A stretch of DNA of 64,000 nt from Azolla caroliniana (Eukaryota; Polypodiophyta), in NCBI GenBank assembly GCA_043228905.1, contig JBHGNT010000001.1, positions 37,014,001 to 37,078,000 of the forward strand, given 5' to 3'. The translations under genes were made by a program, and so were the position numbers. Positions 13,149 through 24,031 of this stretch are shown here, piece after piece; the stretch's first letter is position 1, and each line of letters starts with the position of its first letter. The notes beneath the pieces are model-generated. The model saw nothing but the letters and a program-made list of their open reading frames with translations. It was not told the origin of the DNA and ran no database searches.

Positions 13149-13159
13149 AACTCCCCCTT
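13149..13159 (-). other. Copia-1 polypurine tract
   Basis: On the - strand, AAGGGGGAGTT stands immediately before the 3' LTR (which begins TGTTGGGATT on that strand). This is the position and composition of a plus-strand priming site. The same motif precedes the right LTR of Copia-2. Confidence 0.85.
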
Positions 13160-16100
13160 CACTTCGGCATGGGATGTCTTTCCAGTCCGACCCTCTTCCG
13201 ACACGCTTCCAGCTTGTCGGGTGTGAGCACTTTGGTCAACATATCTGACCCGTTCTCGTCCGTGTGGATCTTCGTCAGCACGAACTCCTGGTCTTCTATC
13301 CTTTCCCGGATCCAGTGATATCTTCGCTGGATGTGCTTCATCCGGGAGTGATAGGCCGCATTCTTCGCAAGGTGGATGGCACTCTGACTGTCGCAGTAGA
13401 GTCGGTACTCCTCCTGCCGGATATCGAGCTCTCTAATGAAGTCCTTCATCCATATTATTTCCTTGCCGGCTTCAACAGCCGCCATGTACTCCGCCTCCGT
13501 GGTTGACAACGCAACCGTCTTCTGTAGCCTCGACTGCCACGAAACAGCTCCCCCTGCATACATCATCACATACCCTGATGTGGACCGGCTGGTATCTGCA
13601 TCAGCCGACATATCCGAATCGGTAAAGCCGTCGAGTTCGGGCTTACCGGAGCCGAATCGGAAGCACACGTTTGCCGTGCCCTTCAGGTATCGGAGTATCC
13701 ACTTGGCCGCGTTCCAGTGCTCTTTGCCGGGATTGCTCATGTACCGACTCACCACTCCGACTGCATATCCTATGTCCGGTCTTGTACACACCATTGCGTA
13801 CATCAAGCTTCCGACGGCTGAGGCATATGGTACTTTCATCATGTCCTCCTTCTCAGCCTTTGTCTTGGGGCTTTGCTTGCTGGACAACTTGCAGTTTGCC
13901 GGGAGGGTTGACCCGACCGGTCTTGCTTCCGACATGTTGAACCGGTGAAGCACCTTTGTCACGTACTTCTCCTGTGACAGCCACAACTGCTTCTTCTTCC
14001 GGTCCCGGATGATGTGCATCCCTAGTATTTGCCTCGCCGGACCCAGGTCCTTCATTGAGAAGGTTCGGTGAAGCGCTTTCTTCAGCATCCGTATCTTGAC
14101 CTGGTCCCGTCCGACGATCAACATGTCGTCCACGTACAGGAGGAGTATTAGAAAGTCTCCTCCTTCGAACTTCTTCACAAACACACAGTGATCGGACTGC
14201 GTTTTGTGGTACCCTTCGTCGGTCATGAAAGAGTCGAACTTCCGGTACCATTGCCGGGGAGCCTGCTTCAGTCCGTAAAGGCTCTTCTTCAACTGGCATA
14301 CCAGGTGCTCCTTCCCTTTCTTCTCGAATCCTTCCGGTTGCTGCATGTAGATCTCTTCTTCGAGGTCACCGTGAAGGAATGCCGTTTTCACGTCCATCTG
14401 TTCTACCTCGAGGTCCATGCTTGCCGCTATGCTCAGCACCGTCCGGATGGAGGTCATCTTCACTACCGGGGCAAATATCTCGTCGAAGTCGACGCCCTTC
14501 TTCTGCTGGAACCCCTTCACCATGATCCTGGCTTTGTATCTCGGGGGGTTTCCGGCATCTCCCGGTTTCAGCTTGAACACCCACTTGTTTCGAAGTGCCC
14601 GCTTTCCTTTCGGCAACTCCACAAGTTCATATGTGTGGTTCTCATGCAGGGAATCCATCTCCTCCTGCATGGCACTTAACCACCTGCGGCTATGGGTGTC
14701 AAGCTTTGCTTCTTCAAAACTCTCCAGCTCCCCCTCGTCGGTTAGCAGCACGTGCTCTAGTTCCGGAAATCTCCGGGGGGCCCTTCTCTCTCTTAGAGGA
14801 TATCTCCGTTCCGGAGCTTCGGTAACCGGCTCCTCCGTTTCCTCTTCATCCGAATCCATTTCGGGATCGGGGCCGGTTCCGGTATCAGTTTCATCTTCCT
14901 CGGCCGGTTCTGTTTCTTCACCGTCTTCGGCCGGATCCTCGAGTGCTAACCGGTCCCTTGCCGGTCGGGACTGATCCTCGTAGAGTTGATCCTCACCGGT
15001 CGACTTGGAGCTCTTCATCTTCTTCTCCGACTCCCAGTCGGCGAGTGTCTTGTCCTCCATGAAGATGATATCACGACTCCGGAATATCTTTTTGTCGACC
15101 AGGTCCCATACTCGGTAGCCGAACTCGTCATCGCCGTAACCAAGGAATATGCATGGCCGGTTCTTTGGATCTAGCTTTCCTCTCCGGTCCTTTGCCACAT
15201 GCACATATGCGAGACACCCGAACACCTTCAGATGCCGGTAGGATACTTCCCTACCGGTCCACACTCTCTGCGGCGTGTCTCCGTCCAAAGGTACTGAGGG
15301 TGATCTGTTTATCACGTATGTCGCCGTCGACATTGCCTCAGCCCAAAACCCCTTGGGTAATTTCGCATGCGCCAGCATACTCCGGACCCTCTCCATTATG
15401 GTCCGGTTCATCCTCTCGGCCAGCCCGTTCAGTTTCGGCGTCTTCGGCACAGTAAACTCGAGCCGGATTCCCTTCGAGCGACAGTACTCCTCGAACTGCC
15501 CCCGGTATTCCCCTCCGTTATCCGCTCGTATCGCTTTCAGCTTCTTGCCGGATTCCCTTTCCACTCTCACGTGGAGTTCTTTGAAGACGCACAACACTTG
15601 GTCCTTTGTCTTCAACGGTGCCGTCCACAGCTTCCGGCTGTGGTCATCAATGAATGTCACGAAGTACTGGGCTCCGCCATGTGACTTCGTTTCTACTTGA
15701 CACACGTCAGTGTGCACCAACTCCAATGGTGCGCTACGTCTCGTCGGTGGCCTTGAGTGGAAGGAGGTTCGGCTCTGCTTACCGGCCAGGCAATCGGTGC
15801 ACTTCTCCAGGTGCACATGCTTCACTGGAATAAGGTTGTCTTCTGCAAGCCTCTTCATCCCCTTCTCACTCATGTGGCACAGTCTCTTGTGCCACAGCTC
15901 ACCGGCAGTGTCGGCTGCCACGTTCAACTCCTCCGGACACAACCAGGCATTCATAAGGTACAGTGTGTTGACTTTCCGGGCCCGAGCCACTATCAGGCTC
16001 CCCTTGCTGAACTTCATTACGCAGTTCCGGATGCTACCTGTGTAGCCTTCATCGTCTAGCCTCCCGGCCGAAATCAGGTTCAATCGAACCTCCGGAACGT

Positions 16101-16977
16101 GTCGGACATCCTTCAGCAACATTTTGCATCCGGTCGAGGTTGTCAACCACACGTCTCCTATGTCGGCAATCCGGCACGTACCTTCATTTCCCATCCGAAC
16201 ACAGCCATGCTCACCAGCTGTGTAGGATGAGAAGTATCTTCTTTCCGGGGTCAGGTGGAACGACGCTCCGGAATCGACCACCCAGGTAGTCTCATCGCCG
16301 GCAATGTTTAGTTCACCTTCTTCGGTGATGAGCATGATCTCCTCTTCACTTGCCGCGAGTGCCGTCGTTCCTTTCCGGTCCTGCCCTCGCCGATCCGAAC
16401 CATTCCGGTCCGTGGCTCCCTGGTAAGCACCGTTCCGTTCCGAAGACTTCTTCGAATCGGTGTCGTCGGCTCCGTTGTCTTTTCGGTAATGTCGACAATT
16501 CTTTCGGAAGTGCCCCGGCTTCCCACAGTGGAAGCATGTGGGCCTTCCTCTTGACTGCGACCGGGTCCCCGACTTCTCCCGTCTTTGCGGACTCCGGTTC
16601 CGTTGTCTTCCCCGATCCGATTCGGTAAGCAGCATCTTCGGATCGGAGGCCGGTTCTTTATCTCTCCGACGTGCTTCTTCGTTCAAAATGCTTGTCTTTA
16701 CCGTTTGTAGGGACAAGTTATCTTCGGTGCAGGAGGTGCTGAGAGTCACCACCAAGTTCTCCCAGCTTTCCGGCAATGTACACATCAGCATGATGGCTTG
16801 CATTGCATCCTCCAACGGGAACTTGATCGCCGCAAGCTGGTTCACGAATCCCATGAACGTGCTTACGTGTTCCACCATACTCTCGCCGTCCCGGTACTTG
16901 AGGTTCACTATCTTCCTCATCAGGGAGGTCCGGTTCAACGCATTCTTCCTCTGGTAGAGGCCGACGGCTTCTGTCAC
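13159..16977 (-). CDS. Copia-1 gag (C-part)-pol polyprotein frame
   Basis: One uninterrupted frame of 1272 codons; its first codon is GTG because the true start is upstream in another frame. Domains in order: end of gag with a CCHC zinc knuckle (CFHCGKPGHFRKNC, about residue 148); aspartic protease (VVDSGASFHLTP, about 232); integrase with the pre-integrase zinc motif (LWHKRLCHM...CTDCLAGKQ) and the catalytic D, D, E region (HTDVCQ, RADNGGEY, LNGLAERMNR); reverse transcriptase (EQMDVKTAFLHGDLEEEIYM, LYGLKQAPRQW, LLYVDDMLIVG); and RNase H (DSDMSADADTSRSTSG, LSTTEAEYMA, DSQSAIHLAKN), ending at 13159 next to the polypurine tract. All key residues of these domains appear present. The N-terminal gag is separated by a frameshift near 16976. 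Confidence 0.95.
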   Translation of the reverse strand: MTEAVGLYQRKNALNRTSLMRKIVNLKYRDGESMVEHVSTFMGFVNQLAAIKFPLEDAMQAIMLMCTLPESWENLVVTLSTSCTEDNLSLQTVKTSILNEEARRRDKEPASDPKMLLTESDRGRQRNRSPQRREKSGTRSQSRGRPTCFHCGKPGHFRKNCRHYRKDNGADDTDSKKSSERNGAYQGATDRNGSDRRGQDRKGTTALAASEEEIMLITEEGELNIAGDETTWVVDSGASFHLTPERRYFSSYTAGEHGCVRMGNEGTCRIADIGDVWLTTSTGCKMLLKDVRHVPEVRLNLISAGRLDDEGYTGSIRNCVMKFSKGSLIVARARKVNTLYLMNAWLCPEELNVAADTAGELWHKRLCHMSEKGMKRLAEDNLIPVKHVHLEKCTDCLAGKQSRTSFHSRPPTRRSAPLELVHTDVCQVETKSHGGAQYFVTFIDDHSRKLWTAPLKTKDQVLCVFKELHVRVERESGKKLKAIRADNGGEYRGQFEEYCRSKGIRLEFTVPKTPKLNGLAERMNRTIMERVRSMLAHAKLPKGFWAEAMSTATYVINRSPSVPLDGDTPQRVWTGREVSYRHLKVFGCLAYVHVAKDRRGKLDPKNRPCIFLGYGDDEFGYRVWDLVDKKIFRSRDIIFMEDKTLADWESEKKMKSSKSTGEDQLYEDQSRPARDRLALEDPAEDGEETEPAEEDETDTGTGPDPEMDSDEEETEEPVTEAPERRYPLRERRAPRRFPELEHVLLTDEGELESFEEAKLDTHSRRWLSAMQEEMDSLHENHTYELVELPKGKRALRNKWVFKLKPGDAGNPPRYKARIMVKGFQQKKGVDFDEIFAPVVKMTSIRTVLSIAASMDLEVEQMDVKTAFLHGDLEEEIYMQQPEGFEKKGKEHLVCQLKKSLYGLKQAPRQWYRKFDSFMTDEGYHKTQSDHCVFVKKFEGGDFLILLLYVDDMLIVGRDQVKIRMLKKALHRTFSMKDLGPARQILGMHIIRDRKKKQLWLSQEKYVTKVLHRFNMSEARPVGSTLPANCKLSSKQSPKTKAEKEDMMKVPYASAVGSLMYAMVCTRPDIGYAVGVVSRYMSNPGKEHWNAAKWILRYLKGTANVCFRFGSGKPELDGFTDSDMSADADTSRSTSGYVMMYAGGAVSWQSRLQKTVALSTTEAEYMAAVEAGKEIIWMKDFIRELDIRQEEYRLYCDSQSAIHLAKNAAYHSRMKHIQRRYHWIRERIEDQEFVLTKIHTDENGSDMLTKVLTPDKLEACRKRVGLERHPMPK

Positions 16978-17240
16978 ATCTCATATGCGTTGGTGTCGTT
17001 CGCCACATGTTGTAGAACGCTCACGTCGACGTATTGCCGAATGGTTGCAACGGCTTTCCGGTTCAGAAGCCTCCATTCCGTCTCAAGTACCCCCTTGGGT
17101 ATTTCCGACCTGTCGATCGGTTCATACAGGTCCCGAACAATGAGCAGATCCTCCATCTTTATCTTCCAGTCGGCGTAGTTCTGCGCATTCAGCACCATCA
17201 TCCCCGGTTGCCCGCTGCTGCCGCCTTCCATTTTCTGCAC
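16974..17240 (-). CDS. Copia-1 gag, N-terminal part (frameshifted from pol)
   Basis: An 88-codon frame starting with ATG at 17240 (a second ATG lies three codons on). It contains LNAQNYADWKIKMEDLL, the usual start of Copia gag (UBN2/DUF4219-like). It ends at a TGA overlapping the beginning of the pol frame. The two frames differ by one position exactly where gag should continue, which points to a single-base loss and not a natural gag/pol boundary. Confidence 0.85.
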   Translation of the reverse strand: MQKMEGGSSGQPGMMVLNAQNYADWKIKMEDLLIVRDLYEPIDRSEIPKGVLETEWRLLNRKAVATIRQYVDVSVLQHVANDTNAYEM

Positions 17241-17246
17241 TGCAGT

Positions 17247-17259
17247 TGCTCTGATACCA
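17247..17259 (-). other. Copia-1 primer-binding site (initiator tRNA-Met type)
   Basis: On the - strand the motif TGGTATCAGAGCA lies 3 bp after the 5' LTR. It is the standard complement to the 3' end of plant initiator methionine tRNA. Confidence 0.92.
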
Positions 17260-17262
17260 GAT

Positions 17263-17884
17263 TGTTAGAAATTGACGCTTTCAAAACCTTCGCCTCTCGG
17301 CCACAACCGAGGAAACACGAGTCAATGCAGCAGTAAATCGAAAACACAGAGAGAGACTCGAATGCACAGGGTTTAGCGTGGAAAACCCTAGACGGGAAAA
17401 ACCACGGGAGTGCAAGACTCCAACTATCACTATACGCAGGGAATGTACAATGGCGAGCTGCAAGGCGACGACCTTGAGCTCGCTGTCCTCGCCACAGGCG
17501 GCGGTATTACACAGAGGCGTCGACCTCTTCCTTTCTCTCTCTCTCGGCTGCTCTCACTTCGCTCCCTCTAAGTGGAAAACAGAAAAATGAGCAACAACCA
17601 CAAAATTGTTTGCCCTAAGTCATATTTATACACATATGACTTTCGGGCTATTTACAAATATAGCCTAGAGGGCCCTTGGCAAACATATTCACAAATATGT
17701 CCCCGCATCCGGATCTCTCTCCGGGTACATTCGTCATCCGGCTCCGTAGCCGGGGTCTTCATCATTCGGATCCGAAACCGGGTCTTCATCATCCGGCTCT
17801 GATACCGGGTACTCCTCATTCGGGTCTTCATTCCCGATTCCCGGACATCTGACCATCCCATCCGGAGGGACCATAATCCCAACA
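17263..17884 (-). repeat. Copia-1 5' LTR
   Basis: 622 bp, TG...CA, collinear with 12527-13148. The differences seen are at the 16th base and in the words tacaatggc, aaaattg, taccggg and gaccata (right copy), where the left copy has tacagtggc, aaaactg, taccgag and gaccgta. Confidence 0.95.
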
Positions 17885-18904
17885 AACTCATCCTCCCCAA
17901 CCGTCTTATCCTTCGTGTCCTCTAGACACCCCTTTCTTGGGATATCATCCATAAACGGCATGGTGATGTCCAGGATGCAATCCCTCAACACCTTAGTCAT
18001 CGCATGCACCATGTGCACCACCGAATTTGTCCCTCCTTGCGGCAAGGTACACATCCGAACTAAGTCGAGAGGTGTTCACATTGTCGTGATGTCCCTGCTT
18101 TCGACGGCTAGTTGGAATTGGTCATGCCCCGAGTATAGATTTTCGACCGAGTAGATCAACCTTCTAGCGAAGGTCTCTAAGAACTCGTCAATGGTCGGCC
18201 CGACCCTTGCATTTCGAATGGTCACTTTGTTGACCTCCTGTAGGTCCTGAATGAAGCACAATGTGTCGTTCTTCTTCGGCAATGTGAATCACCAATTTGA
18301 GTAAGGGGCGCTCAACGATTCGAGGATCCCATGTCGATCTTCTCCTTAAGCAGCTCCATCAGCTTCGGGATGTGAGCTCTCAACACTAGAATCGGTTTCA
18401 GGCTCGAATTGGTCGTGCCCCGAGTATAGATTTCCGACCGGGTAGATCAACCTTCCAGAGAAGGTCTCTAAGAACTCGTCAATGGTCGGCCCGACCCTTG
18501 CATTTCAAATGGTCACTTTGTTGACCTCTTGTAGGTCCTGAATGAAGCACAATGTGTCGTTCTTCTTCGGCACTGTGAATCACCAATTTGAGTAAGGGGC
18601 GCTCAACGGTTCGACGATCCCCATGTCCATCAGCTTCGGGATGTGAGCTCTCGACACTGGAATTGGTTTCAGGCTCCACGCTACATGCAGTATCGTGAAG
18701 ATCACCATTGGTTCAACTATCACCGGGTCGACGTACCGGATCTCCTCCAGCGGGAATGCAAAATCCTTCGCATGTCTTTCGAGCATCCTCTCAAAATCAA
18801 TCCTCCTCTACGGGCAGTAGGAAGCCACCCCCACTGACCTTCAGTTTTCGTAGCGTTTCGTCAGTGAATTGGTGCCCTATGCCTGCCGGATCTCGCAAGC
18901 TTGC
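17885..18904 (-). pseudogene. Gypsy pol fragment: reverse transcriptase N-half, with internal duplication
   Basis: On the - strand from 18786: FAFPLEEIRYVDP and PMVIFTILHVAW, then GIVEPLSAPYSNW, PKKNDTLCFIQDLQEVNKVT and the palm region (LYSGHDQFQLAVESRDITT, RMCTLPQGGTNSV, MPFMDDIP with the DD active-site pair near 17950). These are canonical Gypsy reverse transcriptase blocks. A 291-bp tandem duplication (units starting 18115 and 18406) repeats the part around the RT entry motifs. In-frame stops occur. The fragment ends at 17885, where the Copia-1 LTR interrupts it, and continues at 12526. Confidence 0.85.
18115..18675 (-). repeat. Tandem duplication inside the Gypsy reverse transcriptase
   Basis: The sequence starting 'gaattggtcatgccccgag' at 18115 recurs at 18406 as 'gaattggtcgtgccccgag' and stays alignable to about 18675. 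The offset is 291 bp, a multiple of three. The units differ by scattered substitutions and a short length difference, so the duplication is not very recent. Confidence 0.85.
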
Positions 18905-19390
18905 TGTTGGGAATTTAGTCCCTCCGGATGGGATCCGGAGGAACCGGACCGAACGGATCCGGATGAATCCGGTGTGAACCAGATTTAGGGACATATCTAT
19001 AAATATGTTTCTAGAGTGCCTGTCATGGCCATATTTGTAAATAGTCCCAAAATATCATAAAAGTATAAATATGACTTAGGGCAATCACTTATGATATGTA
19101 TGATGTTGTTATCGTTGTACAGAGAGAGAGAGAGAACTTGTTTCTGTTGTAACCGTTGGTTGGTGAAGACATAAAGCTCGAAGACCGTTGCCTTTGAGTC
19201 TCGCATTGTATTCTTTATCACATAGTGATAGTTGGAGTCTGTGGGCTCCCGTGGTTTTTCCCGATTGGGGTTTTCTACGTAAACATCTTGTGTCGTCTCT
19301 GTTGTTTGTGTAAGTGCATTTATCTCCATTTCTATTTTCATCTTCCATTGAGTGTTCAACTCAGTTGTGGTTGAGCGTCTTTTCCTCACA
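18905..19390 (+). repeat. Copia-2 5' LTR
   Basis: 486 bp beginning TGTTGGGAATTTAG and ending TTTCCTCACA. It matches 24042-24571 over its whole length, but with many substitutions and indels, including a variable GA-rich tract. The following 'aactagtattagagtg' appears to be a decayed tRNA-Met primer-binding site. Confidence 0.88.
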
Positions 19391-19414
19391 AACTAGTATT
19401 AGAGTGAACAACAA

Positions 19415-22400
19415 ATGGAAGAGTCATTCAAAAGCATGTTCAAGCTCACCGGCTCCAACTACCCAGTGTGGAAGTTGAAGATGAGGGACATGCTCATGGT
19501 TAAAGATCTTTGGTTGCCGGTGCAGTTCGGTGATAGGAAATTGAACAATATCGATGCCACAACGTGGGAGGTGATGCATATGAAGACGACAGGATACATT
19601 AGATGCTTCATCGACATGAGCATGTACAACAACTTTAATGAAGAAAGTAAGGCTCATGTGCTCAAGGAGAAAATCAGTATCATGCTGGAGAGCAAGAACG
19701 TTGTAAATTGGGTTTCGGTATTCCGGAAGTTAGTGAGATTCGGTACCAAGACAGATCTAGCATGGCGGAGCACATGAATGCTTTCCAAGGGCTCATAAAT
19801 CAAACAACCTCGCTGGAAGTACCTCTAATCGATGAGGTACTTGCGTTGCTCCTGCTCACTTCCCTCCCAAATAGTTGGGAGACGATATTTGTCACTTTGG
19901 GCTAGAAGGAAAATAGTTGTCCCTAGCAAGGGTAAAATCTAGCTTACTGGATGAAGAAGCTCGCCGAAAGGACCGGGAGTCTGGAATCGGAGTCCCTAGA
20001 ACCAGGACAAATTGGGGACGAGGTCGAAGTCAAGGGGGAGGCCCACTTGCTTCTATTGTGGAAAGTCGGGGCTCTTCCAGAAGAATTGCCAACACTTCTA
20101 GAAAACCAAAGGGGGAGCCGACATTCCTGAACCGAAGAAGATTTCGAAAAGGAGAGGAACGTCAGCGATCGCGACAAGTGAAGAAGAACGGTTGCTAATC
20201 ACCGAGGAGAGTGAGCTGCATCTTGTCAGCGACAAAACAACATGGGTGGTCGACTCGAGCGCGTCGTTCCATCTGACCCCCCGACCGACAGTGCTTCTCA
20301 TCGTACAGAGCCAGAGATCACGGTTCTGTCCGGATTGGAAATGAAGGTGCATGCCAAATTGTTAGCATAAGAGACGTGTGGTTGATGACATCAATCGGGT
20401 GCAAGTTGTTGTTGAAAGATGTCTGACACGTTTCGGAGGTTCGGTTGAACCTAATATCAGCTGGTTGGCTAGATGATGAAGGCTACACGGGTAGCATCAG
20501 GAACGGAGTCATGAAGTTTTGCAAAGGAAGCTTGATCCTGACCCGAGCCCGGAAGATCAACACATTGTACCTGATGCATGCATGGACCTGCCAGGAAGAA
20601 GTGAACGTGGCATTCAAAAATGCCGGTGAGCTATGGCACAAAAGGTTGTGCCACATGAGAAGACTTGCAGAAGATAACCTCATTCCGACGGTGAAAAACA
20701 TGCATCTTGAGAAGTGCATTGATTGCTTGGCCGTCAAGCAGAACCAAACCTCTTTCCGGTCGAGACCACAGTCGAGACAGAATACACTGTTGGAACTTGT
20801 GCATACCGATGTTTGCCAAGTGGACACGAAGTCACATGCTGGATCGCAGTACTTCATGACATTTATTGACGACCACAACCAGAAGTTGTGGGTCTCACCA
20901 TTGAAGACGAAGGATCAAGTATTATCCGTCTTCAAGTAGCTCCATGCAAGAATGGAAAGAGAAACCAAACGGAAGCTGAAGGCGGTTCGAGCGGACAATG
21001 GAGGAGAATATCGGGGGCAGTTCGAGGAGTACTGTCGGTCGAAGGGAATTCGGCTCGAATTTACCATGCCGAAGACACTAGAGCTGAAAGAGTTGGCTGA
21101 GAGAATAAACCGGATAGTAATGGAGAGAGTCTGAAACATGCTAACATATGCAAAGTTGCCGAAAACATTGTCGTGAAGATTTCCGGCTATGGTGTGAAAC
21201 CGAGGTGGAATGGGCAAGTCGGCGGTGTACAACATGTGCACATGTATATTAGGAAATGGTGTATAGAAATAAAATGGGAGTATTTATCCCACATTGTAAT
21301 GCCCCTCCCTCCTTAGGCTATAAAAGGAAGGGAGAAGTCACTTGTAGGGGGGTTGCCCATTTTGAGTTAGGAGGGTATACCATTAGGTCCAAGGTATGAT
21401 AGTCCTTCTTCTTTTTTTCTGTTAGGGTTTCTAGGAGGTGTTCTCCTTCGTCGTTATGAAGGTTTCTTTATCTCATACCCACTTGGGGTTTAGTCGGGCG
21501 GAGAGCTCGCATGTACTAGCGGTTTCGTTTCTGCCCCATCCCTCATGCAAGACCCCGCTCGGCAGGTTCTTGTATCTTGTTGTCTTGTAAATACACATAC
21601 ATCAGGTTGTGCATATCTATGTCTCTATTGGTGTCGGGTGTGTTTTCGTCTTTCCGTTTTTGTACATAAGTGGCGTGTGTTGAGTCGGTGTTGCGTGTAC
21701 GCTCTCTCTCTCCCTCCCTCTCTCCTGTTCGGTAGCCTCCGGTACGCGTCCGGAATCGCCCGGTTTGTGCCATAGCCGATGAAGACGGTTCCAGTGAGAG
21801 TCGGTCTCCCAGCATCCATCTCTTCCTGGTCCATGACCCCGGTGGTCCCGCCGATCTGACACGTGCATGCGGAATACCGCGACAACGTTTTGGGTTGAGT
21901 CATCGATGACTACAACGTACGTGATAAACAGATCACCCTCGGCACCCTTGGACGGAGACACACCACAGAGAGAATGGAGTGGTAAAGACATATCTTACCG
22001 GCATATGGAGGTGTTCGGTTGTCTCGCTTATGTGCATGTTGCAAAGGACAAGAGAGAAAAGTTGGATACGAAGTCCCGGCCAAGAATATTCTTTGGATAT
22101 GGTGATGATGAGTTCGGCTACTGAGTGTGGGACTTCGTCGACTAGAAGGTCTTCCGGAGTGGAGACATAGTCTTCATGGAAGACAAGAACATTGTTGATC
22201 GGGAGTCGGAGAAGAAGATAGCGAACTCCGAGTCGACCAACAGAGATCGGTCGGAAGATACAATAACTCATCTGGCCGGAAACCGGATGACGCTTGAAGA
22301 ACCGACCGGAGTCGGACCAGAGACCGAACCAATTGAAGAAGAAGAATATTTGGACACCGGAACCGGTGGATGTGAACCAAGGAAGAAGATACCCTCTAAG

Positions 22401-24031
22401 AGAGAGAAGCGGCCCCCAGAGATTTCCAATGCAAAGCATGTGCTTCTGACCGATGAGGGGATTCCGGAAAGCTTCGAAGAAGCAAAGAAAGACATCCATA
22501 GCCGCAAGTGGTTTAGTGCCATGTTGGACGAGATGGATTCCCTTCATGAGAACCACACATACGAATTGACAGAGCTGCTGAAAGGGAAGAGAGCACTCCG
22601 GAACAAGTGGGTGTACAAGCTGAAACCGGGAGACTCTGGAAATTCACCAAGGTATAAGGCCCACATTGTGGTGAAGGGCTTCCAATTGAAGAAAGGAGTG
22701 GATTTCGATGAGATCTTTGCCCCGGTAGTGAAGATGACATCCATCCGGACGGTGTTGAGCATAGCGGCAAGCATGGACCTCGAGGTAGAGCAACTAGACG
22801 TCAAGACGGCGTTCCTACATGGCGACCTCAAAGAAGAGATCTACATGCAACAATCGGAAGGGTTTGCCAAGAAAGGGAAGGAGCACCTAGTGTTCCGGTT
22901 GAAGAAGAGCTTCTACGAACTGAAGCAAGCTCCCTGGCAATGGTACGAAAGTTCGACTCCTTCATGACTGACCAAGGATACCATAAGACGCAGGCCGATC
23001 ACTGCGTATTTGTGAAGAAGTTCGACGGAGGAGACTTCGTGATACTATTGTTGTATGTGGACGACATGATGATCGTCGGGCGGGACCAAATCAAAATTGG
23101 AATGCTAAAGAAGGCTTTGAGCCGGTCATTCACAATGAAAGATATGGGTCCGACGACACAGATTTTGGGGATGCACATAATACGAGACTAGTCAAAGAAG
23201 TAGTTGTGGCTGTTACAGGAGAAGTACGTGACAAAGATACTTCAATTGTTCAGCATGTCGGATGCTAAACAGGTCGGATTGACACTCGTGGAAAACTGCA
23301 AGCTGTCCGGGAAACAAAGCCCGAAGACCGAGACGGAGAAGTCGGAGATTATGAAGGTAGCATATACCTCTACCGTCGGATGCCTAATGTACACAATGGT
23401 GTGTACCCGGCTAGATATCGGATATGCAGTCAGAGTGGTCAGCCGGTTCATGAGCAATCCGGGAAGAGAACACTGGACAACGGTCAAGTAGATACTCCAG
23501 TACTTGAAACGCACCTCGATTATGTGCCTCCGATTTGGCTCAGGAAATCCCCAACTTGAGGGATTCACGGATTCATATATGTCGGCTAATGCGGATACCA
23601 GTCGGTCTACGTCCGGATATGTCATGACTTATGCGGGGGGAGCCGTATTGTGGCAGTCGAGGCTGCAGAAGTCCATTGCACTATCGACAACGGAAGCGGA
23701 GTACATGGCAGTTGTAGAAGCCGATAAAGAGGTAATTTGGATGAAGGACTTCATCGAAGAGTTAGGGATCCAACAGGAGGAGTTCTGGTTCCACTACGAC
23801 GGTCAAAGTGCCATCCACCTCGCGAAGAACGCGACCTACCACTCCCGGACCAAGCACATTTAGAGGACATATCATTGGCTCCAGGAGAAGGTAGAAGATA
23901 AAGATTTCTTGCTGACGAAGATCCATACCGAAGAGAACGGGTCGGACATGTTGACCAAGGTGTTGTCAGCCAACAAGTTGGGTGTGTGTAGGAGACGGAT
24001 CGGATTGACAAGACATCCCATGCCGGAGTAA
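19415..24031 (+). pseudogene. Copia-2 gag-pol, broken
   Basis: Gag starts at 19415 (MEESFKSMFKLTGSNYPVWK) and shifts frame near 19720. The protease motif at about 20245 reads DSSA instead of DSGA. The pre-integrase region (LWHKRLCHM, CIDCLAVKQ) and integrase (HTDVCQ, RADNGGEY) follow with stops near 20938 and 21133. After the insert at 21169-21884 the frame resumes (TYVINRSPSAPLDGDTP), then reverse transcriptase (DVKTAFLHGDLKEEIYM; LLYVDDMMIVG near 23055) and RNase H (LSTTEAEYMA, HYDGQSAIHLAKN). The end, about 24031, precedes a polypurine tract. Several independent lesions mean it cannot give a functional product. Confidence 0.9.
21169..21884 (+). mobile_element. Solo-LTR-like insertion inside Copia-2 integrase
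   Basis: The Copia integrase frame is cut between 'gccgaaaacat' and 'acgttttggg'. The intervening 716 bp begins TGTCG and ends CGACA (inverted ends, TG...CA) and contains a TATA box (ggctataaaagg, about 21317) but no coding domain. A 4-bp flank overlap (acat/acgt) is compatible with an aged target-site duplication. Best explained as a solo LTR of another element. Confidence 0.7.

Larger units (their letters stand above)
12527..17884 (-). mobile_element. Young Copia LTR retrotransposon (Copia-1), nearly intact
   Basis: A 5.36-kb element with two 622-bp LTRs (TG...CA ends), a primer-binding site, a polypurine tract and a gag-pol frame on the - strand. By eye the LTRs differ at only 5 of 622 positions, so insertion was recent. 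Motifs fit the Tork/Tnt1-like branch of Copia. It sits inside the reverse transcriptase of the Gypsy element. The 5-bp flanks (cgaca on the left, aactc on the right) do not match, so no target-site duplication is visible. Confidence 0.95.

Noticed and set aside
13264-16957. Many + strand open frames opposite the Copia-1 polyprotein
   Set aside because: They are shadows of the 1272-codon - strand frame, which carries all the recognised motifs. The GC-rich codon usage keeps the opposite strand open.
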